Origin: Modestobacter sp. VKM Ac-2986
GTDB taxonomy: Bacteria > Actinomycetota > Actinomycetes > Mycobacteriales > Geodermatophilaceae
NCBI RefSeq assembly: GCF_026967795.1
Contig: NZ_JAPVBH010000008.1
Coordinates: forward strand, 124,001 to 188,000
Direction of reading: 5' to 3'
DNA length: 64,000 nt
A program made the translations under genes and the position numbers. Shown piece by piece: positions 53,606 to 62,160 of this stretch; position 1 is the first letter of the stretch, and each line of letters begins with the position of its first letter. A model generated the notes under the pieces. The model did not search any database and was not told where the DNA came from. It saw nothing but the letters and a program-made list of their open reading frames with translations.

Positions 53606-54070
53606 TCAGCGCAGCGGCTTGGCCAGGTGGACGACGGTCAGGACGTCGTCCACCCGCTCCCGGCGCTGCTCGACGTAGCCCGCCCGGGCGTACAGCCGCA
53701 GGTTCGCCGCACTCCGGTGTCCGGTGGACAACGCCGCCGTGGCGACGTCCGGACCGGCGGCCCGCTCGACCGCGGCCAGCAGCACCCGGCCGATGCCGCG
53801 CCCCTGCTGGTCGGGGGCGACCACCAGCCGGCCGACGTGCAGGACGCCGTCGGCGACCCGGGCGCGCACCGCGCCCACCAGCCGCCCGTCGTCGCGTGCG
53901 GTCAGCGCCGGTTCGCGCTGCACGGCGGCCAGCAACTCGGGCAGCGTCTCGACCAGCGCGGGCAGCCGCGGGTCGTCGTAGAGCTGGGCCTCGGTCACGA
54001 ACGCAGCGCGCTGCAGGGTGAGCAGCTCACCGACGTCGTCCGGGTGCACCGGACCGATCCCCACCGCCAT
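53606..54070 (-). CDS. GNAT-family N-acetyltransferase
   Basis: A 154-residue acetyltransferase: IGPVHPDDVGELLTLQRAAF at the start, LHVGRLVVAPDQQGRGIGRV with the acetyl-CoA pyrophosphate loop Q-Q-G-R-G-I-G, and STGHRSAANLRLYARAGYVE at the end. The substrate is unknown. ATG 54070; divergent from the sensor kinase gene with about 100 bases between. Confidence 0.9.
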   Translation of the reverse strand: MAVGIGPVHPDDVGELLTLQRAAFVTEAQLYDDPRLPALVETLPELLAAVQREPALTARDDGRLVGAVRARVADGVLHVGRLVVAPDQQGRGIGRVLLAAVERAAGPDVATAALSTGHRSAANLRLYARAGYVEQRRERVDDVLTVVHLAKPLR

Positions 54071-54171
54071 GCCCGGACGCTACGGCGGGGCATGGCGTCA
54101 TCCTGCGGGCGGACACGCGGTTCACCCCGCAGGACGACGACGCCGCCCCAGCCCGCTCCTACGCTCGCTGC

Positions 54172-55878
54172 GTGGACCTCCGGCTGCTCGAGCCCGCGAC
54201 GTCGCGGCGGGGGCAGCACCCCTTCCGCGCCGACGTCGCGCTCGCCGTCGTGCTCGCGGTGGTCACCACCGGCCTGCAGGCCGCCGTCGGGCTGTACCAC
54301 TCCCGCGCCGAGGTCGGTCTCCTGCTGAGCGTGGTCCTCTGTGGCGCCCTGGCCTGGCGGCGCACCCGCCCGCTGCTCACCGCGGCGATCGTCGTCCCCG
54401 CGTGCCTGCTCGAGCTCGTCCTGACCCCCTACGACTTCCTGCTGGCCAACGTCGCCGCACCGATGACGGTCTACGCGCTCGCGGCGTACGGGCCCCGGTG
54501 GTCGGTCCGCGCCGGGCTGGGGACCGGCCTCGTCGGCGCCGCGCTGGCCGCCGCCGTCTACCGAGGCAACGGTCAGGTCGACGTCTTCGCGACCGTGTTC
54601 ATCGCGCTCAGCGCCGTGGTGGTCGCCGTGTGGGCACTCGGCGTCCAGCGCCGCAACCGGTCCCGGACCCCACGCGGGTGGGCCGACGACCTCCCGCAGA
54701 AGCCGGTGCTCGAGCGGATGGAGGGGTGGCTGCGGCGGCACCCCTTCGGCGTCGACTCGACCCTCGCCGGCCTCGCGGTGTTCGTGCTGGTGGTCGTGTC
54801 CTCCAACGGCTACCCCGAGGCCGAGGTCGCCGCCGTCCTGGGCCTGGTGCTGCTGGTGCCGCTGGCCTGGCGCCGGCGCCGTCCGGTCCGCGCGGCCGCC
54901 GTGGTCATAGTCGGCTGCCTGCTCGAGCTGGTGCTGCTGCCGGGCCAGTTCCTGCCGGCGAACGTCGCCGCGCCCGCGATGGTCTACGCGCTGGCCGCCT
55001 ACGCACCCCGGAAGGCCGGCCGCGCCGGGCTGGTGATCGGCCTGGTGGGCGCCGTGCTGGCCTCCCTCACCTACTTCGGCGGCGCCGGGCTGTTCTCCTA
55101 CGTCGCCACCGCCGGCGCCATCGGCGTCCTGGTGATCGCCGCCTGGGCGCTGGGCGACCTGCGCCGGGCCCGGTTGCAGCAGGTCGCCGGCCTGGAGGAA
55201 CGCGCCCGCCTCCTGGAACTGGAACGGGAGCAGGAGATGCAGCTGGCCGCCTCGACCGAGCGCGCCCGGATCGCCCGGGAGATGCACGACGTCGTCGCCC
55301 ACTCCCTGTCGGTCGTCATCGCCCAGGCCGACGGCGGCCGCTACGCCGGGCAGGTCGACCCGGCGGCGGCCACCTCGGCGCTGGAGCAGATCTCCTCGAC
55401 CGGCCGGCAGGCCCTCGCCGAGATGCGCAAGCTGCTCGGCGTGCTGCGGGAGGGCGACGGGCAGGAGTTCGCCCCGCAGCCCGACGTCGCCGCGATCGAC
55501 CAGCTGGTCGCCGACGTCCGGGCCAGCGGCCTGGACGTCGAGCTCGTCGTGGCCGGCACGCCGCAGCCGATGCCCGCCGGCCCGCAGCTGGCCGCCTACC
55601 GGATCGTGCAGGAGTCGCTGACCAACGTGCTCAAGCACGCCGGCCCGGCGGGCCGTGCCTGGGTGCGCCTGCACTGGCGCACCGACGCCCTCGAGCTGCA
55701 CGTGGAGGACGACGGCCGGGGCGCCGCCGCCGCGATCATGGAAGGCGACGGCCAGGGGCAGGGTCTGCTCGGCATGCGCGAGCGGGCGCAGCTGCACGGT
55801 GGCCGGCTGACCGCCGCGCCGCGGGCCGGCGGCGGGTTCGGCGTGCACGCCGTCCTGCCCTACCGTTCGTCCCGATGA
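54172..55878 (+). CDS. Histidine kinase with tandemly duplicated membrane sensor domain
   Basis: A 568-residue HisKA_3/NarX-type kinase. Two homologous membrane blocks of about five helices occur in tandem: residues ~16-160 and ~189-330. CLLELVLTPYDFLLANVAAP (78-97) matches CLLELVLLPGQFLPANVAAP (249-268), offset 171. Then a coiled coil (~338-360), the phospho-His motif REMHDVVAHSLSV (His372), and an HATPase domain (VQESLTNVLKHAGPAG; QGLLGMRERAQLHGG). The usual kinase of this family has one block and ~400 residues. It overlaps the regulator gene by four bases. GTG 54172. Confidence 0.9.
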   Translation: MDLRLLEPATSRRGQHPFRADVALAVVLAVVTTGLQAAVGLYHSRAEVGLLLSVVLCGALAWRRTRPLLTAAIVVPACLLELVLTPYDFLLANVAAPMTVYALAAYGPRWSVRAGLGTGLVGAALAAAVYRGNGQVDVFATVFIALSAVVVAVWALGVQRRNRSRTPRGWADDLPQKPVLERMEGWLRRHPFGVDSTLAGLAVFVLVVVSSNGYPEAEVAAVLGLVLLVPLAWRRRRPVRAAAVVIVGCLLELVLLPGQFLPANVAAPAMVYALAAYAPRKAGRAGLVIGLVGAVLASLTYFGGAGLFSYVATAGAIGVLVIAAWALGDLRRARLQQVAGLEERARLLELEREQEMQLAASTERARIAREMHDVVAHSLSVVIAQADGGRYAGQVDPAAATSALEQISSTGRQALAEMRKLLGVLREGDGQEFAPQPDVAAIDQLVADVRASGLDVELVVAGTPQPMPAGPQLAAYRIVQESLTNVLKHAGPAGRAWVRLHWRTDALELHVEDDGRGAAAAIMEGDGQGQGLLGMRERAQLHGGRLTAAPRAGGGFGVHAVLPYRSSR

Positions 55879-56579
55879 CAGACAGCCCGATCCGCGTCGT
55901 CCTCGTCGACGACCAGCAGCTGGTCCGCGCCGGCTTCCGCATGGTGATCGACTCCCAGCCCGACCTCACCGTCGTCGGCGAGGCAGGGGACGGCGCCGCG
56001 GCGGTCGACCTGCTGCGCCGGACGGCGGCCGACGTCGTGCTGATGGACGTGCGGATGCCCGGGATGGACGGCATCGCCGCGACCGAGCAGGTCACCGCGC
56101 TGCCCGAGCCGCCGCGGGTCGTGGTGCTGACCACCTTCGACCTCGACGAGTACGTGGTGGCCGCGATCGGCGCCGGGGCCAGCGGCTTCCTGCTCAAGGA
56201 CGCCCCGCCGGAGGAGATGCTCGCCGCGGTGCGCACGGTGCACTCCGGTGACTCGGTGATCGCGGCCAGCTCCACCCGGCGGCTGCTCCAGCACGTCGCG
56301 CCGATCCTGCGCGAGGCGAACGGGACGTCGGCGTCGGCGCCGGCCGACCCCTCGGCGCTGGTCGAGCTGACGCCGCGGGAGAAGGAGGTGCTGGTGCAGA
56401 TGGCCTACGGCTCCTCCAACACCGAGATCGCCTCGCAGCTGTTCGTCAGCGAGGCCACGGTGAAGACCCACGTCGGCCGGGTCCTGGCCAAGACCGGCTC
56501 GCGGGACCGGGTGCAGGCCGTCGTCCTGGCCTACCGCACCGGCCTGGTCGCCCCCGCCGACCTGCTCCGCAACGCCTGA
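55875..56579 (+). CDS. NarL/LuxR-type response regulator
   Basis: A 234-residue regulator. Receiver: VVLVDDQQLVRAGFRMVIDS, phospho-Asp in DVVLMDVRMPGMDG, VLTTFDLDEYV and FLLKDAPPEEML. Output HTH: LTPREKEVLVQMAYGSSNTE and VSEATVKTHVGRVLAKTGSR. It is the partner of the upstream kinase (ATGA overlap) and probably controls the ABC exporter genes that follow at 56796. Confidence 0.93.
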   Translation: MTDSPIRVVLVDDQQLVRAGFRMVIDSQPDLTVVGEAGDGAAAVDLLRRTAADVVLMDVRMPGMDGIAATEQVTALPEPPRVVVLTTFDLDEYVVAAIGAGASGFLLKDAPPEEMLAAVRTVHSGDSVIAASSTRRLLQHVAPILREANGTSASAPADPSALVELTPREKEVLVQMAYGSSNTEIASQLFVSEATVKTHVGRVLAKTGSRDRVQAVVLAYRTGLVAPADLLRNA

Positions 56580-56651
56580 GGGTCGACCCGGTCCGGGCAG
56601 GGCGGAGCCGCGTGCGCACGCGGATCCACCCTGCCGCCCGCGGGTCGACCC
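56580..56651 (+). terminator. Hairpin flanked by GGGTCGACCC repeats
   Basis: A stem pairs 56597-56606 with 56625-56634 (one mismatch) over an inner perfect palindrome at 56608-56623. Self-complementary GGGTCGACCC occurs on each side (56580-56589 and 56642-56651), so the two copies could pair with each other to extend the structure. It separates the response regulator from the ABC exporter genes. Confidence 0.6.
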
Positions 56652-56795
56652 GGGCGGGGTCAGCCCCAGGGATGACGTGAGGTCATCCCCCGGCCCCAGG
56701 TGGGAGGAGGCCAAGACCCACCTGTGCGGCGACGCGGGAGGAGGCCCCCGGGCGAGAACGTGGTCACGACCTGATCACCGCCTCTGGAGGCCGAA

Positions 56796-57566
56796 GTGTC
56801 CGTCCCCGTCATGACCGTCCCGGGTGAGTCCCCGGCGTCGCTGTCCACCGCCGTCCGCGCCACCGACCTGCGCAAGACCTACGGCTCGGGTGAGACCGCC
56901 GTGCACGCCCTGGCCGGTGTCGACGTGGCGTTCGAGCGCGGCGCCTTCACCGCCATCATGGGCCCCTCGGGCTCGGGCAAGTCCACCCTGATGCACTGCC
57001 TGGCCGGCCTGGACGCCGCCACCTCCGGGCAGGTGTGGCTGGGCGACACCGAGCTGACCAGCCTGCGCGACGAGCAGCTGACCAAGCTGCGCCGCGAGCG
57101 GATCGGCTTCGTCTTCCAGTCCTTCAACCTGCTGCCCGTGCTCAACGCGCAGGAGAACATGCTGCTGCCGATGCAGCTGGCCGGGCAGCGCCCCGACCGC
57201 GCCTGGATGGACTCCGTCATCGCCCGCCTCGGCCTGCGCGAGCGCCTGCAGCACCGCCCCTACGAGCTCTCCGGCGGGCAGCAGCAGCGCGTCGCCGTCG
57301 CCCGGGCGCTGCTCCCCCGCCCCGACGTCGTGTTCGCCGACGAGCCCACCGGCAACCTCGACTCCTCCGCGGGTGCCGAGGTGCTGGGGCTGCTGCGCTC
57401 CAGCGTCCGGGAGACCGGCCAGACCGTCGTCATGGTCACCCACGACCCGGTCGCCGCCGCCTACGCCGACCGCGTCGTCCTGCTGGCCGACGGCCACCTC
57501 GCCGGCGAGGTCCACCAGCCCACCACCGACTCGATCATCAACGCGCTCCGCGGCCTGGGGGCCTGA
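56796..57566 (+). CDS. ABC transporter ATPase, LolD/MacB type
   Basis: A 256-residue ATPase: Walker A GPSGSGKST, FVFQSFNLLPVLNAQENMLL, LSGGQQQRVAVARALL, VVFADEPTGNLDSS and VVMVTHDPVAAAYADR. GTG 56796 has GGAGG 5 bases upstream; ATG 56811 is in frame. It is paralogous to 27863-28681. Follows a two-component pair, as in Bce-like or NarL-type regulated exporters. Confidence 0.93.
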   Translation: MSVPVMTVPGESPASLSTAVRATDLRKTYGSGETAVHALAGVDVAFERGAFTAIMGPSGSGKSTLMHCLAGLDAATSGQVWLGDTELTSLRDEQLTKLRRERIGFVFQSFNLLPVLNAQENMLLPMQLAGQRPDRAWMDSVIARLGLRERLQHRPYELSGGQQQRVAVARALLPRPDVVFADEPTGNLDSSAGAEVLGLLRSSVRETGQTVVMVTHDPVAAAYADRVVLLADGHLAGEVHQPTTDSIINALRGLGA

Positions 57567-57571
57567 CCCTG

Positions 57572-60034
57572 ATGCGCGCCGTCACCCTCGCCAGCATCCG
57601 GGCGCACCTGCCCCGGCTGGTCGCCTCCACCCTGGCCATCGTCATCGCCGTCGGCTTCGTCGTCGCCACCCTCGTGCTCAACGAGACGATGAAGCACACC
57701 GTCGCCGAGGCCGCCGGCGCCCGCTACGTCGGCGCCGACGCCGTCGTCACCGCCGAGGACGGCTCCGACCTGACCGACCAGGTCGCCCCCCTCTCCGCGG
57801 TGCCGGGCGTCCGGTCCGTCGACCCGGGCTACGAGACCTCGGTCTCCGGCCTCGTCCCCGGGCGCACCGGGACCCAGTACCTGGCCGTGGAGTCCGTCGC
57901 CGCCGACCCGCAGCTGCGCTGGCAGCACCTCACCGCCGGCGCACTGCCCACCGGGCCGGGTGAGGTCGCGGTCAGCGAGCGCGCCGGTGCCGCCCTCGGC
58001 GACGTCCTGACGCTCACCTACTACGGCCCCGAGGAGGAGGGGACCTCGTCCGCCGAGGTCACCGTGGTCGGCATCGTCGACCTGCGCGGCGACCCCACCG
58101 CCGACCTCTACGGCCGGCTCTACGCCACCGGCGACCAGGTCCTGGCCTGGGGCGCGGCGCAGCCGGTGGAGCTGCGGATCTCCGGCACCGACGGCGCCGA
58201 CCCGGCCACCGTGGCCGGCGCGGTGTCCACCGCCCTGGCCGGGACGGCGTTCGTCGTGCGCACCGGCGCCGAGCAGGCCGCGGAGTCGGTCGCGTCCCTG
58301 ACCGGCGACGCCGACTTCCTGACCACCGGGCTGCTGCTGTTCGCCGGCATCGCCGTGCTCGTCGCCGGGCTGGTCATCGCCAACACCTTCGCCGTCCTGC
58401 TGGCCCAGCGCACCCGCGACCTGGCCCTGCTGCGCTGCGTCGGGGCGACCGCCCAGCAGGTGCGCCGCAGCGTGCTCGGCGAGGCCCTGCTCACCGGCCT
58501 GGCCGCCTCGGTGATCGGCGTCCTGGCCGGCATCGGGCTCGCCGCCGCCGTCTCGGCCGTCGTCGGCACCAACTCGCCGATCCCGCTGTCCGGGGTGTCC
58601 GTGCCGCTCTACGTCGTCCTGGTCGGCCTCGTCGTCGGCACGCTGACCACGCTGGTCGCCGCGCTGGCCCCGGCCCGCGCCGCCACCCGGGTCGCGCCGC
58701 TGGCCGCCCTGCGGCCGACCGACCCGGTCGCCCTCCGCTCCCGTGGTGGCGTCGTGCGGCTGGTCCTCGGCCTGCTGCTCGCCCTCCCCGGCATCGGCCT
58801 GATGGCCCTCGGCGTGGTCACCCAGGAGGTCTTCGTCGCCTTCGCCGGCGTCGTCCTCAGCTCCCTCGGCGGTCTGCTCCTCGCCCAGCGGGCGGTCCCG
58901 CCGGTCGTCGCCGCTGCCGGCCGGCTCCTCGGCCGGGTCGGCGGGCTCCCGGCCCGCCTGGCCGCCGGCAACGCCACCCGCAACCCCCGCCGGACGGCGG
59001 CCACCGCGACCGCGCTGCTCATCGGCGTCACCCTGACCACCGCCATGGTCGTGGGCGCCAGCTCCACCCGGGCCACCGCCCAGGCCGGCCTGGTCGCCGC
59101 CTACCCGACCGACGTCATCGTCGAGGGCAACGGCGAGACGATCCCGGCCGCGGTGCTCGACCAGCTGACCGCCGTGGACGGCGTCGTCGCCGGGACCGCG
59201 CTCACCAGCGGCCAGCTCGTCGGCCCGGACCAGGTCGAGGTCACCGTCAAGGGCGTGGACGTCGCGCAGGCGCTGCCGGTGCTGCGCTCGACGACCCAGC
59301 TGAAGCTGCCCGAGCCGGGCACCGTCGTCCTGCCCGGTTGGGCGGAGGAGACGTGGGGCGTGTCGGCCGGCCAGGAGGTCACCTTCACCGGGGCCGGCGG
59401 TCCGCGCACGTTCACCGCGGTCGCCGGCGACACCAGCGACCCGCTGGTGCCCGCCGCCGACCTCGCCGCGCTCGCCCCCGACGCCACCCCCGGGACGCTG
59501 TGGCTCCGCCTGGGTGACGACGTCGAGCAGAACGACGTCGTCGACGAGGTCACCGACATCGCCGGCACCGCGGTCCCGAACTCCTGGGTCAGCGGCATGG
59601 CCACCGAGCGGGCCGCGATCGACCAGGTCGTCGACGTGCTCCTGCTCATCGTGACCGGGCTGCTCGGGGTGGCCGTGCTCATCGCGCTGATCGGCGTCGG
59701 CAACACCCTCGCCCTCTCGGTCGTCGAGCGGCGCCAGGAGAGCGGGCTGCTGCGGGCGCTGGGGCTGACCCGCGGCCAGCTGCGCGGGCTGCTGGCCTGG
59801 GAGGCCGTCCTGGTCGCCGGGGTCGCCGCGGTGCTCGGGGTGCTGGTCGGCGGCACGTACGGCCTGGTCGGGGTCGCCTCGGCGCTGGGCGAGGTCGGCG
59901 AGCTGACGATCAGCGTCCCGTGGCTGCAGGTGGCAGCGATCGTCGTGGTCGCCACGGTGGCCGGGCTGCTCGCCTCGGTGCTGCCGGCCCGCCGCGCGGC
60001 GATGACCCCGCCGGTGGCCGCCATCGCCGGCTGA
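57572..60034 (+). CDS. FtsX-type ABC transporter permease
   Basis: An 820-residue permease with two extracytoplasmic MacB-like domains and two three-helix FtsX blocks: LLLFAGIAVLVAGLVIANTF with RTRDLALLRCVGATAQQVRR, and VLLLIVTGLLGVAVLIALIG with VVERRQESGLLRALGLTRGQ. The opening LASIRAHLPRLVASTLAIVI is typical. It starts at ATG 57572, 5 bases after the ATPase stop. Substrate unknown; such pairs export peptides, lipids or antibiotics and are often induced by them through the adjacent two-component system. Confidence 0.9.
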   Translation: MRAVTLASIRAHLPRLVASTLAIVIAVGFVVATLVLNETMKHTVAEAAGARYVGADAVVTAEDGSDLTDQVAPLSAVPGVRSVDPGYETSVSGLVPGRTGTQYLAVESVAADPQLRWQHLTAGALPTGPGEVAVSERAGAALGDVLTLTYYGPEEEGTSSAEVTVVGIVDLRGDPTADLYGRLYATGDQVLAWGAAQPVELRISGTDGADPATVAGAVSTALAGTAFVVRTGAEQAAESVASLTGDADFLTTGLLLFAGIAVLVAGLVIANTFAVLLAQRTRDLALLRCVGATAQQVRRSVLGEALLTGLAASVIGVLAGIGLAAAVSAVVGTNSPIPLSGVSVPLYVVLVGLVVGTLTTLVAALAPARAATRVAPLAALRPTDPVALRSRGGVVRLVLGLLLALPGIGLMALGVVTQEVFVAFAGVVLSSLGGLLLAQRAVPPVVAAAGRLLGRVGGLPARLAAGNATRNPRRTAATATALLIGVTLTTAMVVGASSTRATAQAGLVAAYPTDVIVEGNGETIPAAVLDQLTAVDGVVAGTALTSGQLVGPDQVEVTVKGVDVAQALPVLRSTTQLKLPEPGTVVLPGWAEETWGVSAGQEVTFTGAGGPRTFTAVAGDTSDPLVPAADLAALAPDATPGTLWLRLGDDVEQNDVVDEVTDIAGTAVPNSWVSGMATERAAIDQVVDVLLLIVTGLLGVAVLIALIGVGNTLALSVVERRQESGLLRALGLTRGQLRGLLAWEAVLVAGVAAVLGVLVGGTYGLVGVASALGEVGELTISVPWLQVAAIVVVATVAGLLASVLPARRAAMTPPVAAIAG

Positions 60035-60041
60035 AGAGGGA

Positions 60042-60067
60042 CCCCTCTGCCCCACCCTGCAGAGGGG
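60042..60067 (+). terminator. Short dispersed hairpin element, family A copy 5
   Basis: CCCCTCTGC (60042-60050) pairs with GCAGAGGGG (60059-60067) over CCCACCCT. GGGACCCC follows the permease stop, as in other copies, but the central TTCGCGAGCTC part is absent. Confidence 0.7.
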
Positions 60068-60080
60068 CCGAGCCGGACGT

Positions 60081-60115
60081 CCGTGCCCTGCCGCCGCACC
60101 GGTGGCAGGGCACGG
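60081..60115. terminator. Second hairpin after the exporter operon
   Basis: CCGTGCCCTGCC (60081-60092) and GGCAGGGCACGG (60104-60115) form a perfect 12-bp stem with an 11-base loop, between the exporter and the MBL-fold gene. Confidence 0.65.
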
Positions 60116-60182
60116 GCGCGTCTGGCCCCTGCCGGTGCCGGGGCACTCGCCCTGGCACAGCCGTTCGGGGGATGCTGGTGCC

Positions 60183-61397
60183 GTGCCGTTCCCCCGTCGC
60201 ACCGTCACCGTCACCGCCGCCGCCGCCCTGCTCGGTGGGGCCAGCTGGGTCGCCCGCGCCGCCTGGGGCATCCCCGCAGCGCTGGGCGCCAGCCAGCGCC
60301 AGCTGCGCCCGACCGTCGCCGGCTCCCCGCAGTTCCGCGAGGGCAAGTTCCACAACTCACTGCCCACCGCCACGATGTCCCCCGCCAACGCCCGCGACGG
60401 GCTGCTGCGGCAGTGGCACGAGGAGCGGCACAAGGGCCTGCCCGGCGGCCCCATCCCGCTGGTCACCGCCGACCTCCCGGCCGAGGCCGGCGAGCTGGCC
60501 GTCACCTGGTTCGGCCACTCCAGCGCCCTGCTGGAGGTCGACGGCCGCCGGGTGCTCCTGGACCCGGTGTGGGGCGAGCGCGTCTCCCCCTCCCCGACCA
60601 TCGGACCGACCCGGCTGCACGAGCCGCCGGTGCCGCTGGAGAGCCTGCCCCCGGTCGACGCCGTGCTGATCAGCCACGACCACTACGACCACCTCGACCT
60701 GCCCACCGTGCGCGGCCTGATCCGCACCCAGACGGCGCCGTTCGTCGTCCCGCTGGGCATCGGTGCGCACCTGCGCGGCTGGGGCGTGCCCGAGGACCGG
60801 ATCGTCGAGCTCGACTGGGACGGCGCCACGACCGTCGCCGGGCTGACCCTGACCTGCACCGAGGCCCGGCACTTCTCCGGCCGGTTCCTCGCCCGCGACA
60901 CGACGCTGTGGTCGTCCTGGGTCGTCGCCGGCCCGCGGCACCGGGTGTTCTTCGGCGGCGACACCGGCTACACCCCGGCCTTCGCCGGCATCGGCGCGCG
61001 GCTGGGCCCCTTCGACCTGGCCCTGCAGCCGATCGGGGCCTACAACCACAACTGGCACGCCATCCACATGGACCCCGAGGAGGCGGTGCGCGCGCACGGC
61101 GACCTCGGCGGCAAGGTGCTCATGCCGATCCACTGGGCGACGTTCAACCTCGCGTTCCACCGCTGGGCGGAGCCGGTGCAGCGGCTGCTGGTGGCCGCCG
61201 CGGCCCACGACGTGCAGGTCGTCGTCCCCCGGCCCGGCGAGCGCGTCGACCTGCTCGACCCGCCCGCCCTGCAGGACTGGTGGACCGAGGTCGGCTCGGC
61301 CGAGGACGCCGCGGGCGGTGACCTCACGCCCGAGGCCGGCCTGGTCACGGCCGTGGCCAGCCGGGCCCGCCGCGGGATCACGTCCCGGCGCCGCTGA
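60183..61397 (+). CDS. MBL-fold metallo-hydrolase (NAPE-PLD/UlaG-like)
   Basis: A 404-residue protein with an N-terminal hydrophobic stretch (VTVTAAAALLGGASWVARAA), FGHSSALLEVDGRRVLLDPV, the zinc motif LISHDHYDHLDL, FFGGDTGYTP, and LMPIHWATFNLAFHRWAEP. The layout resembles NAPE-hydrolysing phospholipase D-type and related outer-envelope hydrolases. The N-terminal helix may anchor it at the membrane. GTG 60183 is the start; an upstream in-frame extension lacks a site. Confidence 0.88.
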   Translation: MPFPRRTVTVTAAAALLGGASWVARAAWGIPAALGASQRQLRPTVAGSPQFREGKFHNSLPTATMSPANARDGLLRQWHEERHKGLPGGPIPLVTADLPAEAGELAVTWFGHSSALLEVDGRRVLLDPVWGERVSPSPTIGPTRLHEPPVPLESLPPVDAVLISHDHYDHLDLPTVRGLIRTQTAPFVVPLGIGAHLRGWGVPEDRIVELDWDGATTVAGLTLTCTEARHFSGRFLARDTTLWSSWVVAGPRHRVFFGGDTGYTPAFAGIGARLGPFDLALQPIGAYNHNWHAIHMDPEEAVRAHGDLGGKVLMPIHWATFNLAFHRWAEPVQRLLVAAAAHDVQVVVPRPGERVDLLDPPALQDWWTEVGSAEDAAGGDLTPEAGLVTAVASRARRGITSRRR

Positions 61398-62049
61398 CCT
61401 CCCGCAGCAGGGCCGGGAGCGCGCCGAGGTCGTCGACCTCGTGCTCCGGGCGTGGTCCGTCCGGGTCGAGCGCGTGGCCCGGACGGACCACCCGGACGAC
61501 GGCGAGCCCGGCCTCCAGCGCGCCGCGGGTGTCCCGCGCGGAGGCCGGCACGTGCAGCCCGACCCCGGCGGCGACCGCGCGGCGGTAGAGCTCGGGGTGC
61601 GGCTTGTAGGCGTGCAGGCGCTCGCTGGTGAGCACCGCTCCCGGCTCGACCAGCGGCGCCACCCGGGTGCGGGCGAACAGGTCGTCGTCCACGTTGGACA
61701 GCACGCCCACCCGGTGGGTGCGGGCGACCTCGACCAGCGCCGCCTGGACGTCGGGCCACAGCGGCCAGTCCGGCAGCGTCGCCAGCAGGGCGGCGGTGTC
61801 GGCGACCGGGTCGGCGTCCAGCCCGCGGGCGGCGCAGGTGGCGGCCAGGGCGCGCCGGCAGTGCTCGGCGAAGGGCACCCAGGCCGGCTCGTCCCGCTGG
61901 GACGCCTTGTTGCGGGCGTCCCAGTCGTCGTACAGCTCGGTGCCCGAGACGGGCCAGCCGCGCCCGGCGGCGAGCTCGGCCAGCGCGGCCGAGCCGCCGG
62001 CCCGCGCGTCGACCAGGGCGCTGAACAGGTCGAACGTCACCAGAGCCAC
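61378..62049 (-). CDS. HAD-family hydrolase
   Basis: A 223-residue haloacid dehalogenase-like phosphatase: motif I VTFDLFSALVDAR (catalytic Asp in FDLFSA, with Ser-Ala in place of the usual Gly-Thr), motif II VGVLSNVDDDLF, and motif III KPHPELYRRAV. The final acidic motif is atypical (GLHVPASARDTRGALEAGLA). The substrate is unknown. GTG 62049 is used; GTG 62040 would shorten it by three residues. Its 3' end overlaps the convergent MBL gene by 20 bases. Confidence 0.8.
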   Translation of the reverse strand: MALVTFDLFSALVDARAGGSAALAELAAGRGWPVSGTELYDDWDARNKASQRDEPAWVPFAEHCRRALAATCAARGLDADPVADTAALLATLPDWPLWPDVQAALVEVARTHRVGVLSNVDDDLFARTRVAPLVEPGAVLTSERLHAYKPHPELYRRAVAAGVGLHVPASARDTRGALEAGLAVVRVVRPGHALDPDGPRPEHEVDDLGALPALLREVSGAGT

Positions 62050-62160
62050 AGCCCCATCGTCACCCACGCGGTGATCATCAGCACCCCGCGGCGGTTGGCC
62101 GGTCGCACAGCGGGCACCCATGTCGCCGACGATCCAGCACGGGTCACCAGGAGGCACGCC

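Noticed and set aside
57461-60601. A 1046-codon minus-strand open frame
   Set aside because: It is antisense to the FtsX-type permease and has no recognisable motif.
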